Assembly: GCA_018699955.1 (NCBI GenBank)
Contig: JABISG010000140.1
Location: 1 to 52,927, forward strand
Source of the DNA: Planctomycetaceae bacterium
GTDB taxonomy: Bacteria > Planctomycetota > Planctomycetia > Planctomycetales > Planctomycetaceae
Direction of reading: 5' to 3'
DNA length: 52,927 bases
Shown here one piece after another: positions 35,329 to 44,351 of the stretch (positions are counted from its first letter, which is position 1; each line of letters starts with the position of its first letter). A program made the translations under genes and the position numbers. Under the pieces are notes generated by a model. The model searched no databases, was not told the DNA's origin, and saw only the letters and a program-made list of their open reading frames with translations.

Positions 35329-36168
35329 ATGACAAACACCGTCCGCGAATGTCGCCGCCTTTGTCCGTCACTGCTGGCAATCATCGCTGGAGTTCTGGCC
35401 GCAATTGCCCCGCAACTTGAAGCCGCCGCGGAGGACGGCAAACCACGCGTTTGCCGTGAATTGCGGCGGTTTCCCGCCGTCGAAGCGCACCAGGCAGCCG
35501 CCGTCGATCAAACGCATTTCTTTGCGATCACGAACCGGGCCGTCGGCAAGTACGACAAATCGACCGGCGAACGCGTCGCTGGTTGGCAAGCACCGGCCGG
35601 CTCACCACTGAAGCACATGAATAGCGGCACGGTTCACAAAGGCACGTTGTACTGTGCTCATTCCAACTGGCCCACCGTTCCCACGAAAAACTCAGTGGAA
35701 ATGTGGAATGCCAAAACACTCAAGCACACCGGCCGCCGCGAATTCAATGACGAAGAAGGAGCGATGACATGGATCGACCGGCATGACGGCCACTGGTGGA
35801 TTGCGTTTGCTTTCTATGGTGACAAAAGGACCGTTCAACGCACCCGGTTGGTCAAACTAAACGACCGCTGGAAAACTCAGGCAACGTGGACGTTTCCGGC
35901 AACTGTTATCGATCGATTCCTGCCGTTCAGCAACTCCGGCGGGTCATGGGGACCAGACGGCCTGCTGTACGTGACCGGTCACGACCGCGCAGAATTGTAC
36001 GCGCTACGAATTCCGAAAAAAGGATCAACGCTGCAACTGGTCGATATCGTTCCCATCAAAGCAGCGGGACAGGGAATCGCCTGGGACCGCAGCGACGCCG
36101 GCATGATTTACGGAATTCATCGCAAGACGAAAACGGTCGTTGTGTCGCGGCTCGAAGGCCGGAAGTGA
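35329..36168 (+). CDS. Secreted protein of unknown function, beta-propeller-like
   Basis: The 279-residue protein has a signal peptide (about 10-33, ending LEAAAED). Repeated short beta-strand segments rich in aromatic residues follow (HFFAITNRAVGKYDKSTGE, GTVHKGTLYCAHSN, WGPDGLLYVTGHD, WDRSDAGMIYGIH). This pattern suggests a small propeller related to NHL or glutamine-cyclotransferase-like folds. I could not place it in a named family and see no catalytic motif. CAGGAGA lies upstream of the ATG. It ends 15 bases before the convergent aminotransferase gene. Confidence 0.65.
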   Translation: MTNTVRECRRLCPSLLAIIAGVLAAIAPQLEAAAEDGKPRVCRELRRFPAVEAHQAAAVDQTHFFAITNRAVGKYDKSTGERVAGWQAPAGSPLKHMNSGTVHKGTLYCAHSNWPTVPTKNSVEMWNAKTLKHTGRREFNDEEGAMTWIDRHDGHWWIAFAFYGDKRTVQRTRLVKLNDRWKTQATWTFPATVIDRFLPFSNSGGSWGPDGLLYVTGHDRAELYALRIPKKGSTLQLVDIVPIKAAGQGIAWDRSDAGMIYGIHRKTKTVVVSRLEGRK

Positions 36169-36183
36169 ACTGCAGTTTGCACC

Positions 36184-37584
36184 CTACGCAATCGTTTCCA
36201 GAGCATCGCCGAGCGCGTGAATGCCCTCCACAAGCGCGTCGTCGGGAATGACCAACGGTGGAACGACTTTGAGTGTGGAGCGGTTCACCTGGAACAGCAT
36301 CACGCCCTGCTTTACCGCGGCCCACGTCCATTCGCGGGCGAGTTCGACTCTCGGCTCCCCAGTCGATGGGTCGGACACGTGAATGGCGAACAGCAAACCG
36401 GTGCCGCTGATCTCGGAAATGTGTTTCGGAAAACGTGCTCGCAATGCTTCGAGTTCTTCGCGTGCGATCTTTCCCTTACGGGCAGCTTCTGAGATCAACT
36501 GTTCCTCTTCGAGGATTCTCAGATTGGCCAGCGCCGCAGCGCACGAAAGTGGATGGGCCGCGTGTGTTGTTGTGATCTCGGCCGGCGTCAGCACGTCAAG
36601 TATTTCGGCGGGACCGAGGACGGCCGCCAACGGCAATGTCGATGTGACTCCCTTGCCGACGCAAATCAAATCGGCACGCACCCCGTAATGCTCGTGCGCA
36701 AACCATTTTCCCGTGCGGCCGAAACCGGTTTGCACTTCGTCAAAAACAAGCAACACGCCCTGTTCGTCGGCCCATTCACGCATTCGCTGCACGAATGCCA
36801 CAGGCAATGGTAACGCGCCCCACCCCTGAAACGTCTCAATGAAGACGGCGGCAATCTCTGTTGAGGAAACGCCGTCATCTGCCAACTGTTGGATCTGCTT
36901 GTCGAAGCAGTCTCGCCAGTCGGCATCGGTATAGTCAGCCGTTTGGGCCGTCAGCCGGGGAAATGAGAGGTGGTGGATGCCATCATCAGCATTCGGCAAC
37001 CACGGCTTCTGTGCATCGTTTCCCGATAACTGATGCGCACCGAGCGTCCAACCGTGATAGTCGCCGACGAACGTCAGCACGTGACGTTTGACCGGGTCGC
37101 TGCGCAGACCCCACTCACAGACGAGCCGAAATGCGCATTCAATCGCTTCGGAACCGACCGTCCAGAAGTAGACTTTTTCGCAACCGGGTGGAGAAACCGC
37201 CAGCAGTTTTTCGGCCAGTTGCACACGGATGTCCGATGCGAAACTGAATTGTGCCAACAGTCCCTCGTCCACATGACGACGCAGCGCCTCGCGAATTTCC
37301 GGATGGCCGTGGCCGGTATTCGTCATGACGGCCGTCGAACTGAAGTCGATCCAACAGTTGCCCGTCTCGTCGAATACCTGGTAACCCTCGGCACGGTCCC
37401 AAATGATGGGCGGCTGGTAACAGTTGACGCGCGGAAATACGCGTGCCGCATCGGCCAATCGTTTCACCGTTGCCGGCGCCGGCAACTCCGTCACAATTCG
37501 ACGATGCTGCGTCTCAATCCGCGCTGTCGGCTCGGGCTGGGCGGGGAACGAATTGGCAAGAACTGACTGTGATGTGTTATTCAT
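36184..37584 (-). CDS. Class III pyridoxal-phosphate aminotransferase
   Basis: The 466-residue enzyme has the fold-type I signature FDEVQTGFGRTG (D282 binds the PLP nitrogen) and the Schiff-base lysine K311 in CVGKGVTSTLPLA. Also visible are GSEAIECAFRL and the GDYHGWT segment. It belongs with 4-aminobutyrate, ornithine and related omega-amino acid aminotransferases; the exact substrate is unclear. The frame is open to 37791 on this strand, but those residues precede ATG 37584, where family homology and a normal length begin. It is a single-gene unit facing the secreted propeller-like gene. Confidence 0.88.
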   Translation of the reverse strand: MNNTSQSVLANSFPAQPEPTARIETQHRRIVTELPAPATVKRLADAARVFPRVNCYQPPIIWDRAEGYQVFDETGNCWIDFSSTAVMTNTGHGHPEIREALRRHVDEGLLAQFSFASDIRVQLAEKLLAVSPPGCEKVYFWTVGSEAIECAFRLVCEWGLRSDPVKRHVLTFVGDYHGWTLGAHQLSGNDAQKPWLPNADDGIHHLSFPRLTAQTADYTDADWRDCFDKQIQQLADDGVSSTEIAAVFIETFQGWGALPLPVAFVQRMREWADEQGVLLVFDEVQTGFGRTGKWFAHEHYGVRADLICVGKGVTSTLPLAAVLGPAEILDVLTPAEITTTHAAHPLSCAAALANLRILEEEQLISEAARKGKIAREELEALRARFPKHISEISGTGLLFAIHVSDPSTGEPRVELAREWTWAAVKQGVMLFQVNRSTLKVVPPLVIPDDALVEGIHALGDALETIA

Positions 37585-37760
37585 GTTTGTCTCGGTGTGA
37601 GAAACGCGGTTTCTTGAAAAAACCGGGTTTCTGTGATGGGCGTGACGATTGATCGCGAATCGACAGGCCACACGATAACATTGAACCCAATGTGAGTGCC
37701 AACCCGCGGCGGGGCATTCTCTCTTGGAATTGATATATCGAGTAGACACGCGAGAGACCG

Positions 37761-38555
37761 ATGGCCCGGCATGAGACCCAACACCCCCCAAAAGTCGCCG
37801 TCATCACCGGCGCGTCGAGCGGTCTTGGCGCAGAACTGGCGCGAGAATTGAGTCGGCACGGCTGGAGCGTCGGTCTGATCGCGCGGCGGGAAGACCGGTT
37901 GATGACGCTGGCCGACGAAATTCGCCAGGCTGGAGGACGTACCGCGATTGCAGTTGCCGACGTGTCGGACAAGGCAATGCTGTTGGCGGCCTTTGATTCA
38001 ATTCGCGGCGAACTGGGAGCCGTCGATCTACTGATTGCCAATGCCGGCGTGGGCAAGCCGGACTTTCTCGATCCCTTCACCGTCGATGACATCGAGCAGA
38101 TGATTCGCGTGAATCTGCTGGGTGTGCTGTACTCGATTGCCGCCGTGTTGCCACAGATGATTGAGCAACGTCGGGGACACATTGCCGCTGTTTCCAGCGC
38201 CGGCGCTTACAAAGGAATGCCTGGTTCCGCCGGATATTGTGCGAGCAAATCGGCCGTGAGTACTCTACTGGAAGGGCTGCGAATTCAACTGCGAGAATAC
38301 GGTGTTTCGGTGACAACAATCTGCCCCGGCTTCGTGCGGACCGACATGACCGACGTAAACAGCTTCCGCATGCCGTGGCTGCAAGAACCGGATGCGGCCG
38401 CCCGAAAGATTGTTCGCGCCCTGAATCGCCGCAAAAAGGTCTACAATTTCCCCTGGCAGATGGCCCTAATGATAAAGCTACTGCGCTGGCTGCCCGACTG
38501 GTTCATCGCCCGCACACTACCACGCAAGAGCGATGTGGTGAGAAACAATGAATGA
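37761..38555 (+). CDS. Short-chain dehydrogenase/reductase
   Basis: The 264-residue protein has the classical SDR cofactor motif TGASSGLG (16-23), the NAG motif in LIANAGVG and the catalytic S146-Y159-K163 set in the SSAG and YCASK blocks. The arginines at the end of strand two (ARRED) suggest NADP preference. A C-terminal hydrophobic and basic stretch (WQMALMIKLLRWLPDWF) may form a membrane anchor. The substrate is unknown. It is divergent from the aminotransferase gene, with a 176-base gap between them. Confidence 0.88.
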   Translation: MARHETQHPPKVAVITGASSGLGAELARELSRHGWSVGLIARREDRLMTLADEIRQAGGRTAIAVADVSDKAMLLAAFDSIRGELGAVDLLIANAGVGKPDFLDPFTVDDIEQMIRVNLLGVLYSIAAVLPQMIEQRRGHIAAVSSAGAYKGMPGSAGYCASKSAVSTLLEGLRIQLREYGVSVTTICPGFVRTDMTDVNSFRMPWLQEPDAAARKIVRALNRRKKVYNFPWQMALMIKLLRWLPDWFIARTLPRKSDVVRNNE

Positions 38556-38669
38556 TGAAGGGCGAGGAACCACAATTCCGTGGGCCACAATTCTAGTCCC
38601 CCGCTATCAGCCGTTAATCGTCAATAATCAATTGTCAATCGTCAATTATTTCCCAACCGGATTCTCACC

Positions 38670-39548
38670 ATGAAATCGATTCGCGTTGCCACTTGTCAAT
38701 TTTCCGTCGAAGCTGATATTGCGCACAATCGGCGGCAGGTCTTGCGGCAGATTCGACAGGCGGCCGAGCGGAAAGTCGATGTTGTTCATTTTTCCGAATG
38801 CGCTCTTTCGGGTTACGCCGGCGTCGATATTCCCAACATCGCCGCGCTCGATTGGGACGCTTTGACCGCGGCGACCGAAGAGATCCAGGCGGCTGCGAAA
38901 CAACACAAGATGTGGGTGCTATTGGGATCGACGCATCGTCTGACCGACGGCAACAAACCGCACAACTGTATTTACGTCATCGATCCGCGCGGCCGCATCG
39001 TTGATCGCTACGACAAACGGTTCTGCACTGGCTTGGCAGGTAAACGGCCGACGTTCGATCTTAAACATTATTCGCCGGGGAACCACTTCGTCACGTTTCG
39101 CGTCCGCGGAATCACCTGCGGCGTTCTCATTTGTTACGACTACCGGTTTCCGGAACTGTATCGCGAATACAAGCGGCAGGGAGTCGAAGTCCTCTTCCAG
39201 TCGTTTCACAATGCGAGAACGACAGTTGTTAAAGACACAACATACGACATCTGGCGGACGATTGTGCCGGCGACGATGTCGTGCCGGGCGGCTGAGAATC
39301 ATTTCTGGGTCAGCGCGAACAACAGCACCACGCGGCCTTCACGTTGGGCAAGTTTTTCCGTCCGACCGGACGGGGCGATTACCGGCCGACTCAAACGGCA
39401 TCAGGCGGGCGTGCTAATTACCGACATGAAACTCGACCCGAAATTGTACGACGCACCCGGCCCGTGGCGTGAGTCGGCCATGGACGGCCAACTTCACAGC
39501 GGCCGGCTCGTCGAAGATCAGCGGTCGCGCGACGTGACTTGCCTCTGA
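38670..39548 (+). CDS. Carbon-nitrogen hydrolase (nitrilase superfamily amidohydrolase)
   Basis: The 292-residue cytoplasmic enzyme has the nitrilase catalytic triad E43 (FSECALSGY), K116 (YDKRFC) and C155 (LICYDYRFPE). The family cleaves amides, carbamoyl groups or nitriles; the aliphatic amidase and carbamoylase branches fit the length. It follows the short-chain dehydrogenase by 114 bases that carry short AATCGTCAATTG-type repeats. It ends 19 bases from the convergent lipoprotein gene. Confidence 0.88.
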   Translation: MKSIRVATCQFSVEADIAHNRRQVLRQIRQAAERKVDVVHFSECALSGYAGVDIPNIAALDWDALTAATEEIQAAAKQHKMWVLLGSTHRLTDGNKPHNCIYVIDPRGRIVDRYDKRFCTGLAGKRPTFDLKHYSPGNHFVTFRVRGITCGVLICYDYRFPELYREYKRQGVEVLFQSFHNARTTVVKDTTYDIWRTIVPATMSCRAAENHFWVSANNSTTRPSRWASFSVRPDGAITGRLKRHQAGVLITDMKLDPKLYDAPGPWRESAMDGQLHSGRLVEDQRSRDVTCL

Positions 39549-39567
39549 TGCCATCTGCCCGCTCGGT

Positions 39568-40044
39568 TCACGGCTTCTGCCAACGGTAAACATAGATGTG
39601 CTGTATGCCATCGGCTGCCGTGGCATCAATGGTGAAAACGCCGTCGCTCAGATCGCCGAGGTTGTCACGGCCGGTTCTCTTGCTGGTGAAATGCCATTTG
39701 CTATCCGACGTGTGGTAGAAGCAGCTTCCTTTGCTGGATTTGTGTGTGATTACGCTTTGATCTGGATTTTTGCCGTCCGGCATTTCGTAGTGCATTGTCA
39801 CCACGTAGTCGGCGACTCCGTCTAATCGAAGTCTCCCCGAAATGAGATTTGCAGCGGGATCAATCGCTTTCGCTGGCAACGGCAACCGCTTGCCGTCAAT
39901 CGTTTCCAGGGCGTAGATGCCGAGAACGGGTGGCGGATTGGAATCTTGCACCGGCTGCGAGGTTGGATTCGTAGCACTTGGACTTTGCGATTCGCTACAA
40001 CCGACGACACAACAAAGCAGAACTGCTAGCCAAACGAATTGCAT
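39568..40044 (-). CDS. Small lipoprotein of unknown function
   Basis: The 158-residue protein has a lipoprotein signal with a hydrophobic core and a VVGC lipobox (C16), then a Ser/Pro/Gln-rich linker (17-40). A small beta-rich domain follows with paired hydrophobic strands (ISGRLRLDGVADYVVTMHYE, GVFTIDATAADGIQHIYVYRW). The domain resembles small lipocalin or META-like folds in outline only; no family is assigned. It is divergent from nothing nearby on its own strand and ends facing the nitrilase-family gene. Confidence 0.65.
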   Translation of the reverse strand: MQFVWLAVLLCCVVGCSESQSPSATNPTSQPVQDSNPPPVLGIYALETIDGKRLPLPAKAIDPAANLISGRLRLDGVADYVVTMHYEMPDGKNPDQSVITHKSSKGSCFYHTSDSKWHFTSKRTGRDNLGDLSDGVFTIDATAADGIQHIYVYRWQKP

Positions 40045-40104
40045 GGCGCGCCTCCTGAGATGCCTGTATCGTAAAGACGCACTTCGGTCGTTGGCGACGG
40101 GCGG

Positions 40105-40935
40105 TCAGTCGTGACTGTGCGCGTCGTCGGGGAACGATCCTTCGCGAACTTCTGTTACGTATTGAGTTGCCGCCTGCACCGCTTCGCCGTGCAATTCTGC
40201 ATAACGCTTGAGGAATTTCGGCTGAAAACCGTCAGTCAAACCAAGCATGTCGTTCAGCACGAGCACCTGCCCGTCGCAATCGGGGCCGGCACCGATGCCG
40301 ATGGTGGGAATCTCAAGCTCGGCTGTGATGGCGGCGGCGAGTTGGCGTGGTATGAGTTCCAACACGATGCCGAAGGCACCGGCATCCTGTGCTGCACGTG
40401 CATCGTCGAGCAAACGCTGTTCGTCGCGCTGAATTTTCCCCATGCCGCCCAACATCCGCACCGACTGCGGCTTCAAGCCGACATGCGCCATCACGGGAAT
40501 GTCGGCAGCGGTCATCGCGCGAATTGTCTCTGCCTGATTGACTCCCCCTTCAATTTTGACGCACGCCGCACGGGTCTCTTTCAGGATCCGGCCGGCGTTG
40601 GCAATCGCGGTCTCGGGGCTGACCTGGTACGTCATGAACGGCATATCGACAATGACCAACGCGCGTTTCACCGCACGCGTGACCATCTCGGCGTGATAGA
40701 TCATCTCATCGAGAGTCACCGGCAGCGTCGTGTCGTGTCCCTGCACCACCATGCCCAGCGTGTCGCCGACCAGAATGGCATCGACTCCCGCTGCGTCCAC
40801 AATGCCGGCCCACGTATAATCGTAGGCAGTCAACACGGCCAGCCGGCGTTTCTGCCGTTTCGCGGCAACAAATCGTGGCACCGTGACAGGTGCGGCTGAC
40901 TTTGCATCAGCCGGCAGTTTTTGATTGTCGTCCAT
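40105..40935 (-). CDS. panB: 3-methyl-2-oxobutanoate hydroxymethyltransferase
   Basis: The 276-residue enzyme adds a hydroxymethyl group from methylene-tetrahydrofolate to 2-oxoisovalerate to make ketopantoate for coenzyme A. It shows LTAYDYTWAGIVDAAG, LVGDTLGMVVQGH (metal ligands), VKIEGG, MAHVGLKPQSV and IGIGAGPDCDGQVLV, all PanB hallmarks. No panC or panD lies in the window. It stands alone, 60 bases from the lipoprotein gene on the same strand. Confidence 0.95.
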   Translation of the reverse strand: MDDNQKLPADAKSAAPVTVPRFVAAKRQKRRLAVLTAYDYTWAGIVDAAGVDAILVGDTLGMVVQGHDTTLPVTLDEMIYHAEMVTRAVKRALVIVDMPFMTYQVSPETAIANAGRILKETRAACVKIEGGVNQAETIRAMTAADIPVMAHVGLKPQSVRMLGGMGKIQRDEQRLLDDARAAQDAGAFGIVLELIPRQLAAAITAELEIPTIGIGAGPDCDGQVLVLNDMLGLTDGFQPKFLKRYAELHGEAVQAATQYVTEVREGSFPDDAHSHD

Positions 40936-41202
40936 TCGAACTGGCCTTTGCAGACACTGTGGCTTCTTCTAACACGCAGTTGAGGAAACTCGTCGTGATT
41001 CAGCTTCTGGCGACAATTTCATGCCGACCTTCGAGTTGCCGCTCCACGCATCACAGTATCTCAGCCACATGCAGGAAGACAAGTTCGGCACCGGAAAGCA
41101 GGCGGACAATCAGCGGACACTGGCACGGCTTTTTCATGATCGAGGGTGATTCAAGCCTGTCGGATAAGTTATCAACCATCGAAATACGCAAAATAATACA
41201 CA

Positions 41203-41230
41203 TCAAAATGCAACACGTGTTGCATTTTGA
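41203..41230. promoter_or_regulatory. Perfect 28-base palindrome
   Basis: The palindrome reads TCAAAATGCAACAC at its left half and is exactly symmetrical about CACGTG. It lies in an AT-rich gap, with a TTGACA -35-like hexamer overlapping its right edge (41227-41232) but no good -10 at proper spacing. It could be an operator or a cruciform site. No regulator gene is adjacent. Confidence 0.5.
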
Positions 41231-41406
41231 CACCATTTCTGTTTTCCAGCTCTCGCCAACAGATACAGAATAAAGCACTCAAAACATTTATGTGAAACCA
41301 CTTACGACTTCTCGTCGTATTTTCACGGAAACCGGCACACTGTGTGCTGTTACCTTGTGTCGTCACGGTGGCAGGCGTTGGCCCGCACTTGCTGCATGGC
41401 ATTTTT

Positions 41407-41451
41407 GAAAGCGTCCCGAACATGTATATGTTCGAGACGCTTTCTTTTTTT
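41407..41451 (+). terminator. Strong intrinsic terminator without an assigned upstream gene
   Basis: Arms 41407-41423 (GAAAGCGTCCCGAACAT) and 41428-41444 pair at 16 of 17 positions around a four-base loop, followed by seven T residues (41445-41451). There is no rightward gene before it within the gap, so it probably ends a small RNA, or read-through from an unseen promoter. Confidence 0.85.
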
Positions 41452-41703
41452 GCGCGCCGCGACGGATTCACAGTTCGCTCAACATCCGGTGCGTGTCACT
41501 CTCTCAAGAGACCGGAGGGTTTACACCCTCGGCTCGCTCTGGCGATGCCGTTGATCTCGCTGCCCGCATCGCGCAGTCCGAAAAACCCATCGGCCCTGTC
41601 TGCGACTTCCGTCGGCTTGACTGGAACATAGCGCCCGTTTACCGTGCAGCGACGACTTTTCTCGCCCGCCGTGAGCCTGCTCGCATCGGATGCAACAAAC
41701 CGC

Positions 41704-43614
41704 ATGGCCGATTACGATTCCGATATGCTTGCGAATTCGCCGGACGATCACCGTCCGACATACGTGCGGCATTTTGTCGTGCTGGCGACGATGGCGATGG
41801 CGATGCTGTTGTATCTCGATCGCTTTTGTGTCGCGTTCGCCGCCGAATACATTCGCGAAGACCTGAATCTGACGCAGTCGCAGATGGCTGACTTTCTGGG
41901 CGCATTTTTCTGGTCGTATGCGTTGGCCCAGGTTCCGTCCGGTTGGTTAAGCGACCGCTACGGCGCGCGAATCATGCTGGTCGTCTACATTCTGTCCTGG
42001 TCACTGTTCACGGCGTTGATTGGCGCTGCGACGAGTTTCGCGCTGCTGCTGTCCGTCCGTCTGATCAGCGGATTGGGGCAGGCAGGGGCCTATCCCACCA
42101 GCGCCAGTGTCGTCAGCAAGTGGGTTCCGTTTTCCAACCGCGGGATGGCAAGTTCACTCATTGCCTTTGGTGGGCGAGTCGGCGGATTCATTGCACCGCT
42201 GCTGACGGCGTTCCTCATTCTCGTCTTCGTTCCGCTCAGTACTCCAACCGAATTGAAACCCAAGGAACTACTGCATGGCCCCCGCCTGGCGGCAAAGTTG
42301 GCTCCGGCCGAATCGGAGACAGAGCTTGCCGAGGGGATAACTGTGCCAGGCAAAGCCGGCGTCCACATCTGGTCGCTGTTGCCGGGTGACGTGCGCCCCG
42401 CACTCATCGCGGCCGCAAATGAGTTCAGAGAGCGCGAGACGGCACTGCTCGCTCTCAAGGAAACCGTCAAATCGAAACCGACAGCGAAGGCGAAGAAAGC
42501 GGCACAGACGGCCGCCGAATCGCTGGAGGCGATGGAACTCAGCGCCGACGACAAAGAGCAACTGCTCGCCGCGGTCAACAGCTTGCTGACCGAACCCAAC
42601 CTGTATAGCAAGCAGGCTTTTGAAAACATCAAGCTTGAAAGAGAGACGCGGAAATATGTCGAGAAGGCCGAAGGTGGCGACAATCTCAATGATCTAGAAC
42701 AACGACGGCTCAATCGATTCTTGTTGGAGGCGGCGTTCCGCAGCGAGATTGGGAAACTGTACGTCAAAGGTTGGCGGCCGGTGATGTATGTGTACGGTGC
42801 CGCCGGTTTGCTTGTCGCCGGGTTCTTCTGGATTTGCGTCCGCAACCGGCCGGAGGCGCACCCCTGGGCGAACGCGGCAGAATGCCGACTGATTTCATCA
42901 GGCCGTCCCGCCGGTGCACCGAGTCCACACGGCAAGCCGGGAACCGTTCCCATCATGGCGTTGCTGAAGAGTGTGAGCATGTGGGCCGATTGCTTCATGC
43001 AGGTCGGAACCAACGTCGGCTGGGTCTTCTTGGTGCTGGGGCTGCCACGATACCTGGAAGACGTACATCACGTGCCACTGCTGCAGCGGGGCGTCATGTC
43101 GGCGATTCCACTCGGCGTCGGCTTTGTCGGCATGCTGATCGGAGGAAAGCTGACCGATGTGCTGACGTCACGCCTGGGGGTCAAGTGGGGGCGTCGCGGT
43201 CCGATGATGTTCACGCGGTTCACCGCAGCAGGGGCGTACGTGATTTGTCTCGCACTATCACACAGCGCGACCGATTCCATCTTCAATTCGCCATGGGCGT
43301 TTGTCATTGTCTTTTCGCTGGTTGCGATGTCCACCGACATGGGGACTCCCGCCGGTTGGGCGTTTAAGCAGGATGTTGGCGGGCGTTATGTTGGCTCGGT
43401 ATTGGGCTGGGGAAACATGTGGGGCAATTTGGGTGCCGCCTGTTCGCCGCGAATTTACGACTATTTCCTGGGTGAGACACCGACCATCGACGACTGGAAC
43501 AACATGTTTCTGGTCTGCATGGGGGCATTCATTTTTGCCGGCCTGTGTGGTCTGCTGATCGATGCCACGAAGATGATCGCGCCGCCCGACGACGAACACG
43601 AAGACGAAAAATAA
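41704..43614 (+). CDS. MFS transporter with a large extracytoplasmic insertion
   Basis: The 636-residue transporter is of the anion:cation symporter (ACS) type. It has 12 predicted helices and motif A in the loop after helix 2 (GWLSDRYGAR, 80-89). Between helix 5 (about 148-175) and helix 6 (about 357-377) lies an insertion of roughly 175 residues, charged and helical, that by the standard MFS topology faces outside the cytoplasm. Ordinary family members have a short loop here. The acidic tail (PPDDEHEDEK) is cytoplasmic. The substrate is unknown; ACS relatives move organic anions such as glucarate or hexuronates. GTG 41644 could extend the N-terminus by 20 residues. Confidence 0.82.
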   Translation: MADYDSDMLANSPDDHRPTYVRHFVVLATMAMAMLLYLDRFCVAFAAEYIREDLNLTQSQMADFLGAFFWSYALAQVPSGWLSDRYGARIMLVVYILSWSLFTALIGAATSFALLLSVRLISGLGQAGAYPTSASVVSKWVPFSNRGMASSLIAFGGRVGGFIAPLLTAFLILVFVPLSTPTELKPKELLHGPRLAAKLAPAESETELAEGITVPGKAGVHIWSLLPGDVRPALIAAANEFRERETALLALKETVKSKPTAKAKKAAQTAAESLEAMELSADDKEQLLAAVNSLLTEPNLYSKQAFENIKLERETRKYVEKAEGGDNLNDLEQRRLNRFLLEAAFRSEIGKLYVKGWRPVMYVYGAAGLLVAGFFWICVRNRPEAHPWANAAECRLISSGRPAGAPSPHGKPGTVPIMALLKSVSMWADCFMQVGTNVGWVFLVLGLPRYLEDVHHVPLLQRGVMSAIPLGVGFVGMLIGGKLTDVLTSRLGVKWGRRGPMMFTRFTAAGAYVICLALSHSATDSIFNSPWAFVIVFSLVAMSTDMGTPAGWAFKQDVGGRYVGSVLGWGNMWGNLGAACSPRIYDYFLGETPTIDDWNNMFLVCMGAFIFAGLCGLLIDATKMIAPPDDEHEDEK

Positions 43615-43616
43615 AA

Positions 43617-43653
43617 CGACTCCCCAGAGGGATGAGAACACCCCGGGGAGCCG
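43617..43653. terminator. Hairpin between convergent genes
   Basis: CGACTCCCC (43617-43625) pairs with GGGGAGCCG (43645-43653) at 8 of 9 positions. It starts two bases after the MFS stop. There is no long T-run, so termination is likely but weak. It may serve both the transporter and the convergent His-rich protein gene. Confidence 0.5.
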
Positions 43654-43712
43654 TTGCTCTTGGCGAGCAGCTATCGTTTCGTCGCAGCGAGCCAATGCTG
43701 GCCGTGCGACGG

Positions 43713-44351
43713 TTAGCGAATTCGCAGTGAGAACGAAAGGCGACCCGATCGACCACTGCGGCGAATCTCAAACCCACTTCGCCGAAAAACGGGCGAACGC
43801 GGAACGGCAACAGGTGCTGGGGGTGCGACGGGCGGAACAACCACCGGAGGGCCATTCAGTACGGGGCCGTTCGAGCGGCTGTCGCCTGTCAGTTCTTCCA
43901 ATTCGTGCACGGTTTCGACAATGCCGTGCATCAATCGGTTCAGTCGCCGCAAATGGAATTGGCTGATTCGACCCTGGCCGTAACCATGACGTCCGTGCGT
44001 GGCGTGACCGTTTCCAGGTCCCGACATTTCTTCGATCAACTCTTCAACGTGATGCCCCAGTTCGTCCAGTTCCTCGACATCGCTCAGGATGTGCTGACGG
44101 CTGCCGGCGACGTGGGCCACATCGTGGATGTGCTTGGCGGTTGTGTACATTTCGCAGACATCCTCGTACAGATGCTTGAATTGCGGGGTACGCCGAAAAC
44201 CATATCGCACTTCACGCGCCGCTGCAGCCGTCTGCCGCATCAGGCCGAAGGACAGCTCGTCGATGGCTTGGGCATGATCGGCACGAGCGTCGCCGGTCAA
44301 CAGTCCGGCAGTGATGGTCAACGCGATGGCGGTTGTGTGAAGAGTGTTCAT
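43713..44351 (-). CDS. Exported His-rich protein of unknown function
   Basis: The 212-residue protein has a signal peptide (about 5-25, ending ARADHA). A helical middle follows with repeated histidines (HIHDVAHVAG, ELGHHVEELIEE, GNGHATHGRHGYG). The Pro/Val-rich segment (PPVVVPPVAPPAPVAVP) and an Arg/Ser tail suggest an envelope-associated protein. The histidines could bind a metal ion, but no known metal site is recognised. It stands alone on the minus strand. Confidence 0.6.
   Translation of the reverse strand: MNTLHTTAIALTITAGLLTGDARADHAQAIDELSFGLMRQTAAAAREVRYGFRRTPQFKHLYEDVCEMYTTAKHIHDVAHVAGSRQHILSDVEELDELGHHVEELIEEMSGPGNGHATHGRHGYGQGRISQFHLRRLNRLMHGIVETVHELEELTGDSRSNGPVLNGPPVVVPPVAPPAPVAVPRSPVFRRSGFEIRRSGRSGRLSFSLRIR

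Larger units (their letters stand above)
40936..41703. other. Gene-poor gap with palindrome and terminator
   Basis: The 768-base gap lies between panB (leftward) and the MFS transporter (rightward) and has no convincing gene. A 42-codon frame at 41021-41149 (ending LARLFHDRG) is protein-like in composition but has no ribosome site and no recognised family. The stretch around 41150-41350 is AT-rich compared with the flanks. The notable elements are the 28-base palindrome at 41203 and the terminator at 41407. A small GAGGGT-TTAC-ACCCTC hairpin lies at 41515-41530. A small RNA ending at the terminator is possible. Confidence 0.5.

Noticed and set aside
41281..41451. SRP RNA or tmRNA gene before the orphan terminator
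   Set aside because: The conserved SRP core and the tmRNA ends are absent; only an unassigned small RNA remains possible.
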